64,000 nucleotides of DNA, from positions 35,350,418 through 35,414,417 of the forward strand of contig CM038042.1 in the NCBI GenBank assembly GCA_021397845.1, written 5' to 3'. Numbering within the stretch: the first letter of the stretch is position 1; the number at the start of each line of letters is the position of its first letter. The position numbers and the translations under genes were made by a program. Positions 12,204 to 24,429 of the stretch are shown here, one piece after another. Origin of the DNA: Areca catechu (taxonomy: Eukaryota > Streptophyta > Magnoliopsida > Arecales > Arecaceae). The notes under the pieces are model-generated. The model ran no database searches. It saw only the letters and a program-made list of their open reading frames with translations, and was not told where the DNA came from.

Positions 12204-12530
12204 TCATGGATGGTAGGTGATGTCGAACTTGTTGAGCTTCACTGCCCACTTGGCCAGGCATCCTGATGTGCCAGGGTGGCTTAGGATGGCCTCAGAGGCT
12301 GGTCGATGAGGATAGCGATTGGATGTACTTGGAAGTAGGGCCTGAGGCTGTGTAGATATAATGAGTATAAAAATAATCTTTTCAGATCGAGTGTACCTAG
12401 TTTCTACATCATGGAGTAGCTTGTTGGTGTAGTAGATTGATCGCTGGGAGCCATCCTTGTCAATGCGAACCAGCACTGAATTGATCACCTCCTATGAGAC
12501 CGCCAAGTATAGGAGGAGCTCTTCCCTGGG
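12204..12530 (-). pseudogene. Ty3-type RNase H / connection domain of element A
   Basis: Contains SVLVRIDKDGSQRSIYYTNK, LLHDVETRYT and, after a degenerate middle, WAVKLNKFDITYHP. This is the usual order for the RNase H that follows gypsy reverse transcriptase. It is in the same frame as the archaeal-type RNase H but is separated from RT by frameshifts. Confidence 0.7.
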
Positions 12531-12703
12531 CTCCAGCCTGGATAGCAGTGGCAGGGAGATGAGGAGCTTCTTCAACACCTCGAAAACCTCCTAACACTCC
12601 TTCGTCTAGGTGAAGTCATGCATCTTGCATAGCACCTTGAAGAATGGCTGGCAGCGCTTGGTGGAACACAAGATAAAATGGCTTGGTGCCATGATGCATC
12701 CAG

Positions 12704-13340
12704 TCAGGCACTGAACCTCCTTCTTGGAGACTGGTTCTCATGCCAGTAATTGCCTGGATCTTCTCGGTTGGCCTCTATCCCCCTTTGGATGACCATAAAC
12801 CCGATAAATTTTCCTGTCGCAATACCAAATATGCATTTGATGGGGTTCAGCTTCATCTGGTAGAGGAGAAGGTTGTCAAAAGCCTTCGCCAGGTCGATGA
12901 TGTCATCTGACTCCTGGCCGTTCATGACAAGTATGTCATCCATATAGACCTGCATGTTGTGACCAATTTGGTCTTTGAAAATCCTATTGATCAGGTGCTG
13001 GTACATGGCTCCTGCATTCTTGAGACCAAACGGCATCATCCTGTAACAGTACGTACCTTTATTGGTCATGAACCTCATGTGCTCCTCGTCCTCCGGGTGC
13101 ATGCAAATTTGGTTGTATCCAAAGAATACATCCATAAAGCTAAGGAGCTTGTGGCTCGAGGTTGCATCCACCAGCTGCTCAATCTTAGAAAGTGAGAAGC
13201 TATCCTTTGGGCATGCCTGGTTGATGTTGGTGTAGTCTATGCAGATCCTCCACTTCCTAGGAGCTTTGCTGACCATCACTATATTAGCAAGCTAGTCAAG
13301 ATACTGTACCTCACGAATGAAGCCTGCTGCGAGGAGCTTT
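12704..13340 (-). pseudogene. Reverse transcriptase of element A
   Basis: A 191-codon open stretch from 13279 with WRICIDYTNINQACPKD, LLSFMDVFFGYNQI, YCYRMMPFGLKNAGAMYQ and the catalytic box VYMDDILV (normally YVDD). Upstream to about 13340 the frame continues with in-frame stops. Downstream it is shifted. This enzyme copies element RNA into cDNA. Confidence 0.8.
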
Positions 13341-13755
13341 TTGACCTCCTCGTCAATCACCTTTTGCCACTCCAGGGCAAAACTCTGCTTCTTTTACTGA
13401 ACCGAGTGGCAGTTGGGATCGACATTCAGCCTATGGGTGATCACTTCTGGTGGGATCCTGGGCATGTCTGCTGTAGTCCATATGAAGACATCCATGTTGG
13501 CTCGCAGGAAGCCGAGCAGACAGGACTCTCCTCCTCAGGCAGTAGGGCTCCCACTTGCATAGTCTTTAGGGGATACTTTCCAGAGGAAGGGACAGCAGGG
13601 GCTAAACTGGGCTGCCCTTCGGCTCTCGCTTTATCATGCTCGTTGGTCAATGGCTGGGCTCGGGCTGGCCCCTCACGCTCCCGGGACCATCTTAGGCAGT
13701 GTTGGATCGGTTGTCGGGACCCTCTTATCTCTCCAGTTCTTCAAGGAATGGGGAA

Positions 13756-14050
13756 CTAGATGAAAAGATGCCTGGTGGAGATGGTGGTGTTGAGCAGATT
13801 GAGTCCAGGATGTCCTAGGATTGCATTATTAGGTGAAGGAAGCTGCATGACGGTAAACATTGTTAGCACGGTGCTTTGCCGAGGTGGCATCCCGGTGATT
13901 ATTGGAAGTGTAATCTCTCCCTCAACTCTGATCGAATCTCCGGTGAAGACCACTAAGGGCATGAATACCAGTTTTATTTGGTCAGTAGACAAGTTCATCC
14001 TTACAAAATATCATAAAAAAGGATGTCAATAGAGCTTCCACTGTCAACCA
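13756..14050 (-). pseudogene. Aspartic protease region of element A
   Basis: At about 14000-14050 the minus strand reads IMVDSGSSIDILFYD, the retropepsin DSG active-site motif. The following 80-codon frame has VEGEITLPIITG and NAILGHPGLNLL, typical of the gypsy protease-RT junction. The protease would cleave the Gag-Pol polyprotein. Stops separate the pieces. Confidence 0.7.
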
Positions 14051-14319
14051 TGATTTTCTTTAAAGGATGTTTAGCTATCATCATTTCTATGATGACAACA
14101 TCATTATTTGGGTTATCTAACCTAGCCGACCATTCTCCCTCACAGGGAAGCACATCATCACTTCCCTCTTTCCCCTAGCCCTCTTCGAGGTCCTCCCTAC
14201 CCCCTAGGAGATCATCCACACCGGCTTCTTAGTGGGGTGATTGTTGATGGCATGTGGTCGGGGCTTTTCATTATGGACTACTGGGATAGCTCCTCCTTCC
14301 ATATACTTCCCTAGGTAGC

Positions 14320-15780
14320 TATGCTTGATTAGGTCTTCATCTCCCTCTTTAGGTGGTGGCATTCTTCGGTATCATGGACGTGGTCCCGGTGGAAGCGGTA
14401 GTAACGGGATCTGTCACATCCAGCGGATGGCCTCAATGGAGGAGGATGATGTACGAATTACTTGCCCTCGATCTTCATCAGGACTTTGCTCTCAGGGTGA
14501 GGAGAGGAGTGAACTTTTCTTCCTTGGCAGGGTCAACTCTGGACCTGGCCCCCGGTCATGGGGCTGGCGTAGCCTTCGAGGCTGGGGACTAGATGTTTCC
14601 CCCATGGCTTGCCTCTTCAGTGGCCTCTCGTCCAGCTCCCTTCTGGTATGCTCGACCTCCTTCGCATGGATGTACTTGTTGGCCCAAAGGAGGAGCTCCG
14701 AGTAAGTCTTTGGAGGCTTCTTGTCAAGGGAGTAGGTGAAGCGAGAGATCCTAAGTCCCCTCTTCAGAGCCAGCATGGTGACTGGCCCGTCGAGGTGATA
14801 GATCTCCAAGGTGGCTGCTTTAAACAAAGACATGTAGTCCCGAAGGGGCTTTCGATCCTGCTGGCATATCAAGAAAAGACTATTGGTCTCATGTAGCACC
14901 TTTCTGTATGCATCAAAGTACACCATTAAATTTTTCTCTAGCTATCCAAAGGAGTCAATGCTTTTTGACTTGAGTTTGGAGAATCAGGCTCAAGCAGCCT
15001 TCTAGAGGATAGCTGGGAAGGCGACACAGAGGAGAGCGTCGATGGTCCCCTGGATCCTCATGAGGGCCTTGTAGCTTTTCAAGTGGTCCAAGGGGTTGGT
15101 TATCCATCATAGAGATCAACTTGGGGCACGCAGAACTGGTTAGGGACCGATTTCTCTTGGATTTTGTAGGAGAAGGATGGACAGGTGTCATAACCTGTGG
15201 GCTCACTAGGGGAGCCTTTAATCTAAGCAAATCGACGAGACAGGTCAGCTAGCTTGCACTTTTACTCTTCGAGGTGCCTTTCAACCTGGTGGTGGATGGC
15301 CTCATCTGTGGATCCTTCGGTGGAGACCGTTAAGGACGAAGGGGGCGCGGAGTGGAGGAACTCTCACCTAAGTTCCTGGCCATGCCGGTGCCATTAGTGC
15401 GAGTGTGCACCATTGTCTGAGGCTGGGAGTAGCTCTCCCGGTCAATCAGGCCATCCTGCTACTTCTTCTTGACTTCCTGAAAGTCTCCCCATGGGTGGAA
15501 AGCTGTATGTAATGGCCCCTCCTAGAAGGATCGTAGGCTGGTACAGGGGTCGATGGCATGGGCCGCCGGCATCCCTGGTTGCTGCTGAGTTGCCAGGGAC
15601 CGGTGTCACTGATGGAGTTGGAGCACCATCGCAGCCAAGGTATGGATCTACTAAGTGAGTGCGGTGATCTGGGGATCCACCGGAGGTGGCGACGATGGAG
15701 CGGGGAGCTCCTCCTCATAGCTCCATGGGTCGTCACGGTGAGGGCGACCCCATACATGATTGGCGGAAGCATCTCGTGCG
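14320..15780 (-). pseudogene. Gag of element A (degenerate)
   Basis: Best preserved at 14492-14926: LRDYMSLFKAATLEI, LALKRGLRISRFTYSLDKK and YSELLLWANKYI match the retrotrans_gag core. Upstream pieces in shifted frames resemble the capsid region (YDGT.DPLDHL type). Downstream, at about 14300-14390, a zinc-finger-like CRFHRDHVHDTEECHHLK follows, which also occurs in elements B and C. Gag would form the particle shell. Confidence 0.7.
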
Positions 15781-15902
15781 TGTGTTATCACTATGAGGTC
15801 GTGGATGTCCTTGGGTGTCCTTATAGTGGGGGACTTGCTGCTGGACCTTCCATAGTCAATGGTGTTTCTCCCATGCTTGCCCCCTTTCATAGCATGCCAA
15901 TC

Positions 15903-17507
15903 TGTTGCTATCTAGATCGTCGTGGCCCATAGCTCTGATATGTCACAGACGTGTCGAGCTCTCCCTGGATGCTTGGTCCTCTTTTTCGATCAGCTCCAGA
16001 GTCAGTGTGACCTACAAAAAAGAGAAGATTCAGGCCAAGGATTCCAGCGGGGATACTCTATGATCAAGTCAGTTGGGATGATCAAGAAGAATAGAACCTT
16101 TATGACAGAGAGCTTGGGACCTCTTTGCATAGAGGATGAAAGATCAAATCTAAGAAATGGAAAGACAAGGTGAAGTAAAAATTAGAGAGCGAGGAGGTTC
16201 TCTTAGTTTGTTCCTTGTCTGTTTACTCTCTGTGTCTTACAAGTTACCTCTCTCCCTTTTTGGAGGTCCCTTCCTTTATTTTATATGAGAGGAATGGTCC
16301 AGACCAAGTTTGGGGCTTCATTGAGATGTTCCTTTCCTGGTGCCTCTTTCGGGAGGGATTTTCCTTTTTTTACGGCCTCCTCCTTGTTGGATCGATCCTC
16401 AGAAGGAGATCCTTCTATTGGGGGTGTTCATCGATGTAGTACAGATCTTGTTCCTCTGGTGGTACAGTTTTTCGTGAGAGGTGAGGGCACCATGCCGCTG
16501 AGCCCTGAGCCATGGTGGGGCATTTCTATTCCAGGAGGGATCGCCGAAGTGTTGCAGGGCCTGAGGCCTTAATGGGATACTCCTCTTGAAGAAGATATAG
16601 GTTCTGTGTCACGAGGACTGGAGCCCTCGATTGTACGGTCGTTGACATGGCGGTGCACTACAGGGCTTGGAGCCTGGTGGAGCATGTATTGCACAAAACG
16701 TGCGGGTGGCGCGTTTGTAGAGTTTGAATCTCCGGTAGGGTATGTGCCACATCCCAGAGGTTGCAGGTAGCTGGGAGCTTGCATGCTATGGTCTAAACCT
16801 CTACTGATCCCCCTTTTAGCTGTTGGTAGGAATTTGGCCTTGGCAGGAAGGGCGAGCTCTATCTTGGGAGCTCGACCCTAGATGGCGGGAGCATGACCTT
16901 GGCTAGGAGCTCGACCTTGAATGGGAGCTGATCTCGATCGGGGGCTCGACCTTGGCAAGATGGGGGAGCTCTATCTCGGGAGCTCGATCCCAGAAAGTGG
17001 GAGCGCGACCTCGACCGGAAGCTCGACCCCGGATGGGAGCTGACCTCGATCGGGGGCTCGACCTTTGCAAGATGGGGGAGCTCTATCTTGAGAGCTCGAC
17101 CCCGGAAGGTTGGAGTGCAACCTTAGCCAGGAGCTCGACCTCGGATGAGAGCTGACCTCAATCGGGAGCTCGACCTCGACAGGATGGGAGAGTTTTATTT
17201 TAGGAGCTCAACCTCGGAAGGCAGGAGCGCAACCTCAGCCAGGAGCTTGACCCCTGATGGGAGCTGACCTTGACTGGGGGCTCAACCTCAACAGGATGCG
17301 GGATCTCTATCTCGATAGCTCGACCCCGGAAGGCGGGAGCACAGCTTTGGCAGGGGGCCCCACTTCGGAAAGTGGGAGCGCGCTCCAGGCATGAGGGCGG
17401 CTTGACTCTGGATCTTCATTTGGTCGTCGCATCCAAGTAGCACTTTCCACCAGCACGGTCGCAGCTAGGGCCATCATGGGTTCCATGTTAGCGGTAATGC
17501 CACATCA
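15903..17507 (-). repeat. 5' LTR of element A
   Basis: Partner of 4669-6317 with the same termini. The tandem array occupies about 16845-17370. A TATA-like run on the minus strand (CATATAAAATAAAG) at about 16270-16290 may be the element promoter. Just left of this LTR the minus strand reads GATTGGCATGC, the position of the primer-binding site. Confidence 0.85.
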
Positions 17508-19970
17508 TATACTTATTAAACAGAAAAGAAAAAGAAAATTTAGTGCCTCTCAAACATTTAGAAAAATTAGAAAAATCGTTCGAAAATAGAGATATTTTTG
17601 GAAGTCATGGTAAAAAAAAATTATGTTAAATTGATCCATTTATGTTAAAGTCATATACAAAAACAAGTAATTTATGTTAAAATTGCATGCAAAATTCCAC
17701 TCATAAAAAAAAATTCATGCTCACACTCATTACAAAAAAAAGAATTACATGCACACTCATAAAAAAACTTAATCACTCACCCAAATTAAGAAAGCTTAGA
17801 AGGAAATCTTAGAAAAACCATGCATTGCATGAGTAACATTCTTGTTGAAAATTATATGGCAAGTTTTATTTTAGGCCTAATGAATTGGGGCCCATGTTTA
17901 GTTCATTTTCAAAAGAAAAAAGGCCTGAAGGCTTGCCTCTAGTTAGGAAAGACAGGGGATTCCTTTATTTTACATAAGGGAGGAGCAAGAATCCTCCTCC
18001 AACTTAACATCACCTGTGGCTAGGAAACCATAGCCTCCATCTCTATTTAAAGGATGCCAAATCCTTGATTTTCTCCACCAAAGATTATCGCCACAGCTAT
18101 CTTCTCTCTACCCCTTCCCTTCTCTTAATTATTGATGGTTTAGGCTCACCAAGGCCATTGAAATCTAGTCCCTTCAGCTAAGCTTAACTGTTTCCCCCAC
18201 CTCCAATGAATTCTCCTTCATTCCCTTGTTTCTTTTGGCGATGTATACTGCCACCAAGCGACTTGGAGCAATGCCCCTTTCCTCCTCTTTTAGTTTTTCC
18301 ATGCTTAGCTGATTGATACTAAGTCATGGCCACCCAGCCACGCCACCCTTGCCCAGCTAGCTTAGCCATGTCATTCCAAACACCCCCCTCTCCCTCCTTC
18401 CCTTCGTGCTCCCTTAGATGCCAGAAGACACCTGTGTTGGCATGGGGAAGAAGAGAGAAAGAGAGGAAGAAGAAGAGAGGGAGATACAGAAAAGAAAAGA
18501 AAGAGAGAATAAAAGAAAATAAAGAAAAAGAAGAGAGAGATCTACCTTTTTTGTGAACCCTTCTTATTGATCGAACTCTAATCTGATTGGATTCAGATCA
18601 ATGTGTCATTTAGATCCAATTCATTATTTGACCTAAACCATAATTTGTATTCTCTGTCTTTATTCTAAACTTTTCTTAGGTTGAAGGCTAATAAAATAGT
18701 TAAATTTATTTTATCAGAACTTTCAATGCTAGAGGAGAATTGAATCTAGATATCAAGTCAAACATCAAAAAATGTAACTTTTGGATATGATCAACTATGC
18801 TATATTTGTTCCCTGAAATTTTTTTAGTGCATATCATATATCTTAGACTGGGATTATAAATAAATATATATTACTAAATATTAAAAAAATAAAAACTATT
18901 TATATTATGCATGCTCTCAGAAATGATTATTCAAAATTATGGATGAAATACAAGATGATTGATATGATTATTGCAAACTACAAATTTGAAATAAATTATT
19001 TTCTTTGTTTTAATATTATATGATAGTTGGAAAGGAGATTATGCATGTTCACCTCTATATGAGTTTTTAAATAAAAAAGCATTTTGTTAATTTTTTAAAA
19101 GTGAGATGTATGGATTTTCGAGTTTAAGATTATTATGAAAATCAGTATGATTATGTTAAAAATGCTAGTAAGAAAAACTTTTTGGTTACATTATGATCTG
19201 GGTACAGCTAATGGACTAATTATTGACCCCACATTAGAAACTAGTTTTTCTTGGACCTAGCTAGTCGGGGTTGATCACTGGCACATATTGATATATCGCG
19301 TATTTATTTCTAAGACTAATCTCTTTGCCCTATTACAGGACTAATTATGGCTATGTGAATCAGAGTTAGTTCCCTTTTGAGTATGGCTAGTAGGGTTGAT
19401 CACTAGTATACACTAATGGTCACGCATTGTATATTCAGAGAAAAATTTTTTTTGGACCTTTCATAAGATTGATCATGACCGTAGTCACTAAAGACTAAGA
19501 AAGAATTTTCTATTTTATTATTATATATAATATGTTTTGAAAATTTAAATTATGTTTATGGATATATCTTATTATCTAATTGTTATATTTGAAAAAAAAT
19601 TAATTATAGTTAATCTCTTAAGTATATTTGAAACTTATTGAGCCTGTAAAGCTCACTCCCTTATTCTATTTTTTTCGATTCAGAGTAAATGGGGCTTGGA
19701 TCCGAGTAGTAAGGATTATTAGACTTTAGATGCCATTTTCTTAGTTTGTCTTTGAATAAATTGATTTAGACCTTTTATTATTTATCCTTATTAGTCTTGG
19801 TGAACTATTTTTATTGAATAATATTTTAGAGGACTTGCTTTAATTATCACTACTTGATGATTGAGTTAAAAGGAAGGCCTTACATATCTTGTGGGGTTAA
19901 ACTCTATAATTATGTAGCCATCTATCATGTGCTTAGCTCGGGCCATTGGATTAGAGAATGATAGATTAAA
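17508..19970 (+). repeat. Probable 5' LTR of a Ty3/gypsy chromovirus-like element
   Basis: The sequence directly precedes a primer-binding site and a chromovirus-type gag, so it should be the 5' LTR. Its left boundary is uncertain because element A abuts it, and no partner LTR is present in the window. A TATA-like TATTTAAAGG occurs at about 18040. The small frame at 18326-18556 comes from purine-rich low-complexity sequence and is not regarded as a gene. Confidence 0.45.
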
Positions 19971-19982
19971 TGGTATCAAAGC
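19971..19982 (+). other. Primer-binding site, initiator-Met type
   Basis: TGGTATCAAAGC, followed about 130 bp later by gag on the same strand. It fixes the orientation of this element as plus. Confidence 0.7.
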
Positions 19983-20109
19983 TTAGGTTCAAGATCCTAT
20001 AGTTTAGGTTAGTTAGTGAGAGTGAGATATAATTAATTAAGTTATGATTAGATGATTCTAATTATTAGTAATAAAATAATCATTAATCCTATCAATTCTT
20101 TCTTGTGAA

Positions 20110-21060
20110 ATGGTTGTGATGGTTCAAACTCGATTCAAGAGGTTGTCTAATATTGTAGAGGATTCTTATATGAATAATGCATGCCATACTCATCAGGATG
20201 GTTATGTCTCCCAAACTCCCAGTGTCTCCCAAAATCATGGTGCCTCTTGGATAGCTGGTGCTTCTTGAGTTGCTAGTGCCTCCTAACTGCTAGTGGCTCT
20301 AGGTCAACTTGCAACCTATCATCAGAGCAGGGTGAAAGTTGAGCAGTTAGCCTTTCTTACCAGCAAGATGATGCCCTCAATACTCCAAACAATAATCAAA
20401 GGATTGCCAATCCATTAAGGATTGATGGTCGGGTGGCAAATCTTGTACAAGCCATAACCGGACTTGTATCAGATGAGGCAGCAAGGAAATCAAGGTAGTC
20501 AATTTGCAAGGTCAGAACGAGGAACAGAGAATTTAAGAAATTGGCCCTGCCTACTTTTGAGGGCTCCATTAATCCCACTGAGATACTAAAATGGCTCAAA
20601 GAGATAGAGAAAGCATTCACCAACATGGAGTGCACATACAAGAAAAAAGGATTGCTTCGCTACTTACTAGTTGCAGAAAGAAGCATTTAAATGGTGGGAA
20701 GCCACCAAGTGATAGTAGGAAAATGATGGGCCAATTACTTGGTGCACTTTTCATCAAGAGTTTATGGATATGTACTTCTCTGAGAGCCTCAAATTTGAGA
20801 AGAAGAGTGAATTTGCAGGTTAATGCAAGGGAGCATGATGATGGGATAGTGTGAAACCAAATTACAAATCAATCTTGCTTTGCCCTAGATTTAGTGGCTA
20901 TTGATTGCATCAAAGCAAGGAGATTTGAAAAAGAGCTCGGACCTAGGATCTATGCAAGAGTGAGACTAATGTAGTTGGTTTCCCATTGAGAGGTAGTCAA
21001 TTAAGCTAAAATTATGGAGCAAGAGGTTAACAACATGCAATAAAAGAGGGATTAATGATC
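20110..21060 (+). pseudogene. Ty3/gypsy Gag fragment (degenerate)
   Basis: The ATG at 20110 begins MVVMVQTRFKRLSN. After several stops a retrotrans_gag core is recognisable in mixed frames at 20545-21050: a WLKEIEKAF-like stretch, WTFHQEF-like and YF.ESLKFEKKSEF, LMQGSM, then a KIMEQEVNNMQ-like end. Gene order and primer site suggest a chromovirus such as Tekay/Del. The sequence ends near 21060, where copia sequence on the opposite strand begins, so protease and pol are missing. Confidence 0.6.
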
Positions 21061-21149
21061 AAAATTACTGGAAATATGATTAAATTTAATGAAATTTGAC
21101 AAGATTAGCAAATATTGATGTCAAAATGATCTAATTTGAGTCAAAGATA

Positions 21150-22560
21150 AGAAAAATTTAATCAAATGGATTAATGATCCCGAGGTCTCTTCTAATCATA
21201 CAAAATCGATCTTCCAGAAAAGGTTTAGTCAAAATATAAGCTAATTGAAATTTAGTACTAATAAATTCAAGCATAACATCATTATTTTCTACATGATCTC
21301 TAATAAAATGATGTCTACTTTCAATGTATTTACTCCTAGAATGTTGAACAGGATTTTAGTCAAGCAAATAGTACTGGTATTATTACATTTAATAGGTGTA
21401 CTAGCCAACTTGATTCCAAAATCTTCAAGTTGTTGTTTAATCCATAAGATTTGAGCACAACAACTTCTTGCTGCAATATACTCAGCCTCAGCTGTAGATA
21501 GTGCAACTGAAGTTTGTTTCTTGCTAAACTATGAGATTAAGTTAACTACAAGAATTTAGTAAGTACCACTAGTACTCTTTCTATCCAATTTACAACTAGC
21601 AAAATCAGCATCAGAATATCCAATCAATTCAGTAGATGAATTTCTAGAGTATCATAAACCAATATCAACAATACCAGATAGATATCTAATAATGCATTTA
21701 ATAGCCATCAAATATGATTTTTTAGGTTCAGACTGATATCTAGCACACATGCATACACTAAATATTATATCTGGTATACTAGCAGTTAGATACAGTAAAG
21801 AGCCAATCATACCTCTATATAACTTTTGATCTACAGATTTATTATGTTCATCTTTATCAAGTCAACAAGAGGGGCTCATAGGCATACCTATTACTTTAGT
21901 AGTCTCCATCCCAAACTTCTTTATAATTTCTTTCGTATACTTAGCTTGGCAAATGAAGATACCATCTATAGTTTGCTTGATCTAGAGTCCAAGAAAAAAT
22001 TGAGTTCTCCCATCATGCTCATCTTGAACTCACCTTGCATTAGCTTGGCAAACTCTTGACAAAGAATTTCATTAGTAGTACCGAAAATGATGTTATCAAC
22101 ATATATTTGCACTATTAATAAATCATTATCATTCTTTTTCAAAAATAATGTTTTGTCAACATTCCCTCTAGAAAATTCATTTTCAATCAAAAATTTGTTG
22201 AGTCTTTCATACCAGGCTCGAGGTGCTTACTTTAATCCATAAAGTGCTTTGTGTAGTTTAAAAACATGATCAAGATGTGCATGATTTTCAAATCCAGGTG
22301 GTTGTTCCACAAAAACCTTTTTAGTTATAAAACCATTTAGAAAAGCACTCTTAACATCCATTTGAAATAGTTTAAAATTCATAAAATAAGTAAATGCTAA
22401 TAGTAGTCTAATTGCTTCAAGTCTAGCAACAGGAGCAAAAGTTTCATTAAAATCAATTCCTTCCTCCTGGTTATAGCCTTTAGCAACTAGCCTGGCCTTA
22501 TTTCTAACAACAATTCCATTTTCATCTAATTTATTCCTAAATATCTATTTTGTGCCAATA
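21150..22560 (-). pseudogene. Copia reverse transcriptase and RNase H
   Basis: Read leftwards: KARLVAKGYNQEEGIDF, ETFAPVARLEAIRLLLA, FQMDVKSAFLNGFI, LYGLK*APRAWYERL, then IVQIYVDNIIFG. The catalytic YVDD is changed to YVDN, so the active site is damaged. RNase H follows with WHSKKQNSVALSTAEAEYIA-type sequence (degenerate), KHIEVRHHFIRDH and the end ADIFTKP-like LTKPFLEDRFCMIRRDLGI. Stops occur throughout. Confidence 0.75.
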
Positions 22561-22901
22561 ATAGAAATATTAGATGGTCTTTCTATTAATATCCAAACAT
22601 TATTTCTATCAAACTGAATTAGTTCATCTTGCATGGCATTAATCCAGTTAGGATCTTTTTCAGTTTTTTCATAACATTTAGGCTCTACTTGAGATACAAA
22701 AGCTATATAATCACATTCATTTCTAATTGAGGCTCGAGTTCTTACCCCTTTAGATGGATCACTTAGGATTAATTTCTTAGGATATCCATGTGCATACCTC
22801 CACTCCTTAGGTAGATCTTGATGTTTTGGAATGTCATCACCTTTCTTATTTTTGTCTTGATCTTCTTCACTTGGTTGAGGTTGATCATTTAGTGTCAACT
22901 T

Positions 22902-23720
22902 TTAAAGCTTATCAGTACCTGTACATTCATCAGAAGTATTCTCTTTTCTGGAGGATTTGTTAGTATATTCTTTAAAAACAACATGTACTGACTCTTCTAC
23001 AACTAAAATTTTTTTATTGAAAATTCTGTATGCCTTGCTTGATATAGAGTATCCTAAAAAGATATTTTCATCAGACTTGGTATCAAATTTTCCAAGATTA
23101 TCTTTTTCATTATTTAAAAAAATATTTGCAACCAAAAACTAAAAATATTTTAAAGTTGTTTTCTTTGGTTCCAAAGTTCATAAGGAGTTTTCTTCAAAAT
23201 TGGGCGGATTAAAACTCGATTTAAAATGTAACATATAGTATTAACAGCTTCAGCCCAAAAATATCTTGGTAATTCATTTTCACAAAGCATAGTACATGCC
23301 ATTTCTTTCAAAGTATGATTTTTTCTTTCTACTATCCCATTCTGCTGAGGTGTCCTAGGTACAAAAAATTGTGTTATATTTCTTTTTCATTATAAAAGTT
23401 TTCAAAATCTTGATTTTCAAATTCAGTTCTATGATCACTACAAATGCAAATAATTAAAACACTTTTTTCTTTGAAACTTTTCGATAAAACTTTATGAATG
23501 CAGAAAATGATTCATCTTTATGTGCTAAAAAGAAAATCCATCTAAATCTCGAAAAATCATCCACTATGACTGATCCATATCTCTTGCCTCCTAGACTTGA
23601 TTTTCTAGTTGGTCCAAAGAGATCCCTATGAAGTAGTTCTAGTGGCCTACCAGTAGTTACAAAACCTTTTGGTTTGAAAGAAGTTTTAACTTGTTTACCA
23701 AATTGACATGCTTGGCAAAT
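22902..23720 (-). pseudogene. Copia integrase
   Basis: Contains the copia integrase signature of the PQQNGIVERKN type near 23320-23350, then YELW and the segment at 22902-23135 (FLGYSISSKAYRIFNKK), which is the usual integrase C-terminal region. The catalytic core around 23400-23650 is frameshifted. An acidic linker to RT follows at 22545-22898 (DPNWINAMQDELIQFDRNNV). Confidence 0.7.
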
Positions 23721-23721
23721 T

Positions 23722-24318
23722 CTATCTTTTCAAAACAAAGTTCAGGTAAATCTCTAAGTTTTTTTTGCAAAGTTTTGAAAGAAGATACATACTAGCATGC
23801 CCTAATCTTCTATGCCAAAGCCAGCTAGTCTCATCCTTAGTATAATTCATTGCAACAAGGCATTCTCCATTAGGCAAAGATAGATCATCCAAATCTATCA
23901 AAAAAATATTTTCATATCTTTTTCCAATGAATTTTACTCCATTTATATCCGGACTAGCAATCATGCAATATGATATTTTAAAAACTACTTGAAAACCTTT
24001 ATCACAAAACTGATTAATGCTTAAAAGATTATGTTTCAAACCATCAACTAGAAGTACATTACTAATACTACTAGAAGGAGTTATGTGAACCTTACCAATA
24101 CCAATGATTTTTTCTTTACCATTATCACCAAAGGTCACACTCCCTCCATTCAAAGCTTCAAGAGAAGTGAATTGCTTCACATCTCTAGTCATGTGCCTTG
24201 AGCAACCACTATCAAGATACCAAAGTCTTTTGTTCTCCTTGGTTGCAAGACACACCTGCAATAAATCAAGCTTTGTTTTTAGGTACCCAAGCCAACTTGG
24301 ATCCTTTAGGGTTAGCAT
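23722..24318 (-). pseudogene. Copia protease and GAG-pre-integrase domain
   Basis: A 198-codon open stretch with the retropepsin motif WYLDSGCSRHMT, then GSVTFGDNGKEKIIGIGKV and NLLSINQFCDKGFQV. The pre-integrase zinc region WLWHRRLGHASM lies near its end. This is the best preserved part of the polyprotein. Confidence 0.8.
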
Positions 24319-24429
24319 TCATAATGGTTCCTTTTGGAACCCACACTTTACCAAAAGAATTGATTTTTCTTAAATTGCATCGAAATGATTTATGACCTAG
24401 CTTTTTACATGAAAAACAAGTGATGCTAG

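Larger units (their letters stand above)
4669..17507 (-). mobile_element. Element A: Ty3/gypsy Tat/Retand-type LTR retrotransposon
   Basis: A 12.8 kb minus-strand element bounded by LTRs at 4669-6317 and 15903-17507. Reading leftwards: gag, aspartic protease, reverse transcriptase, RNase H, a second (archaeal-type) RNase H, integrase, a 31 bp minisatellite, an opposite-strand gene, a purine tract and the 3' LTR. The dual RNase H and the extra antisense ORF between integrase and 3' LTR are hallmarks of the Tat lineage (Retand, RIRE2, Grande). All coding parts carry stops and frameshifts. The 5 bp flanks (TTTAT left, TATAC right) do not match, so the target duplication is lost or the flanks are rearranged. 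Confidence 0.85.

Noticed and set aside
18326..18556. 76-codon frame ending in a Lys/Glu-rich stretch
   Set aside because: The Lys/Glu part comes from a GA-rich low-complexity run inside a probable LTR; no known domain.
19971..19982. tRNA-related sequence
   Set aside because: It is only a 12-base retrotransposon primer site; no cloverleaf can be drawn around it.
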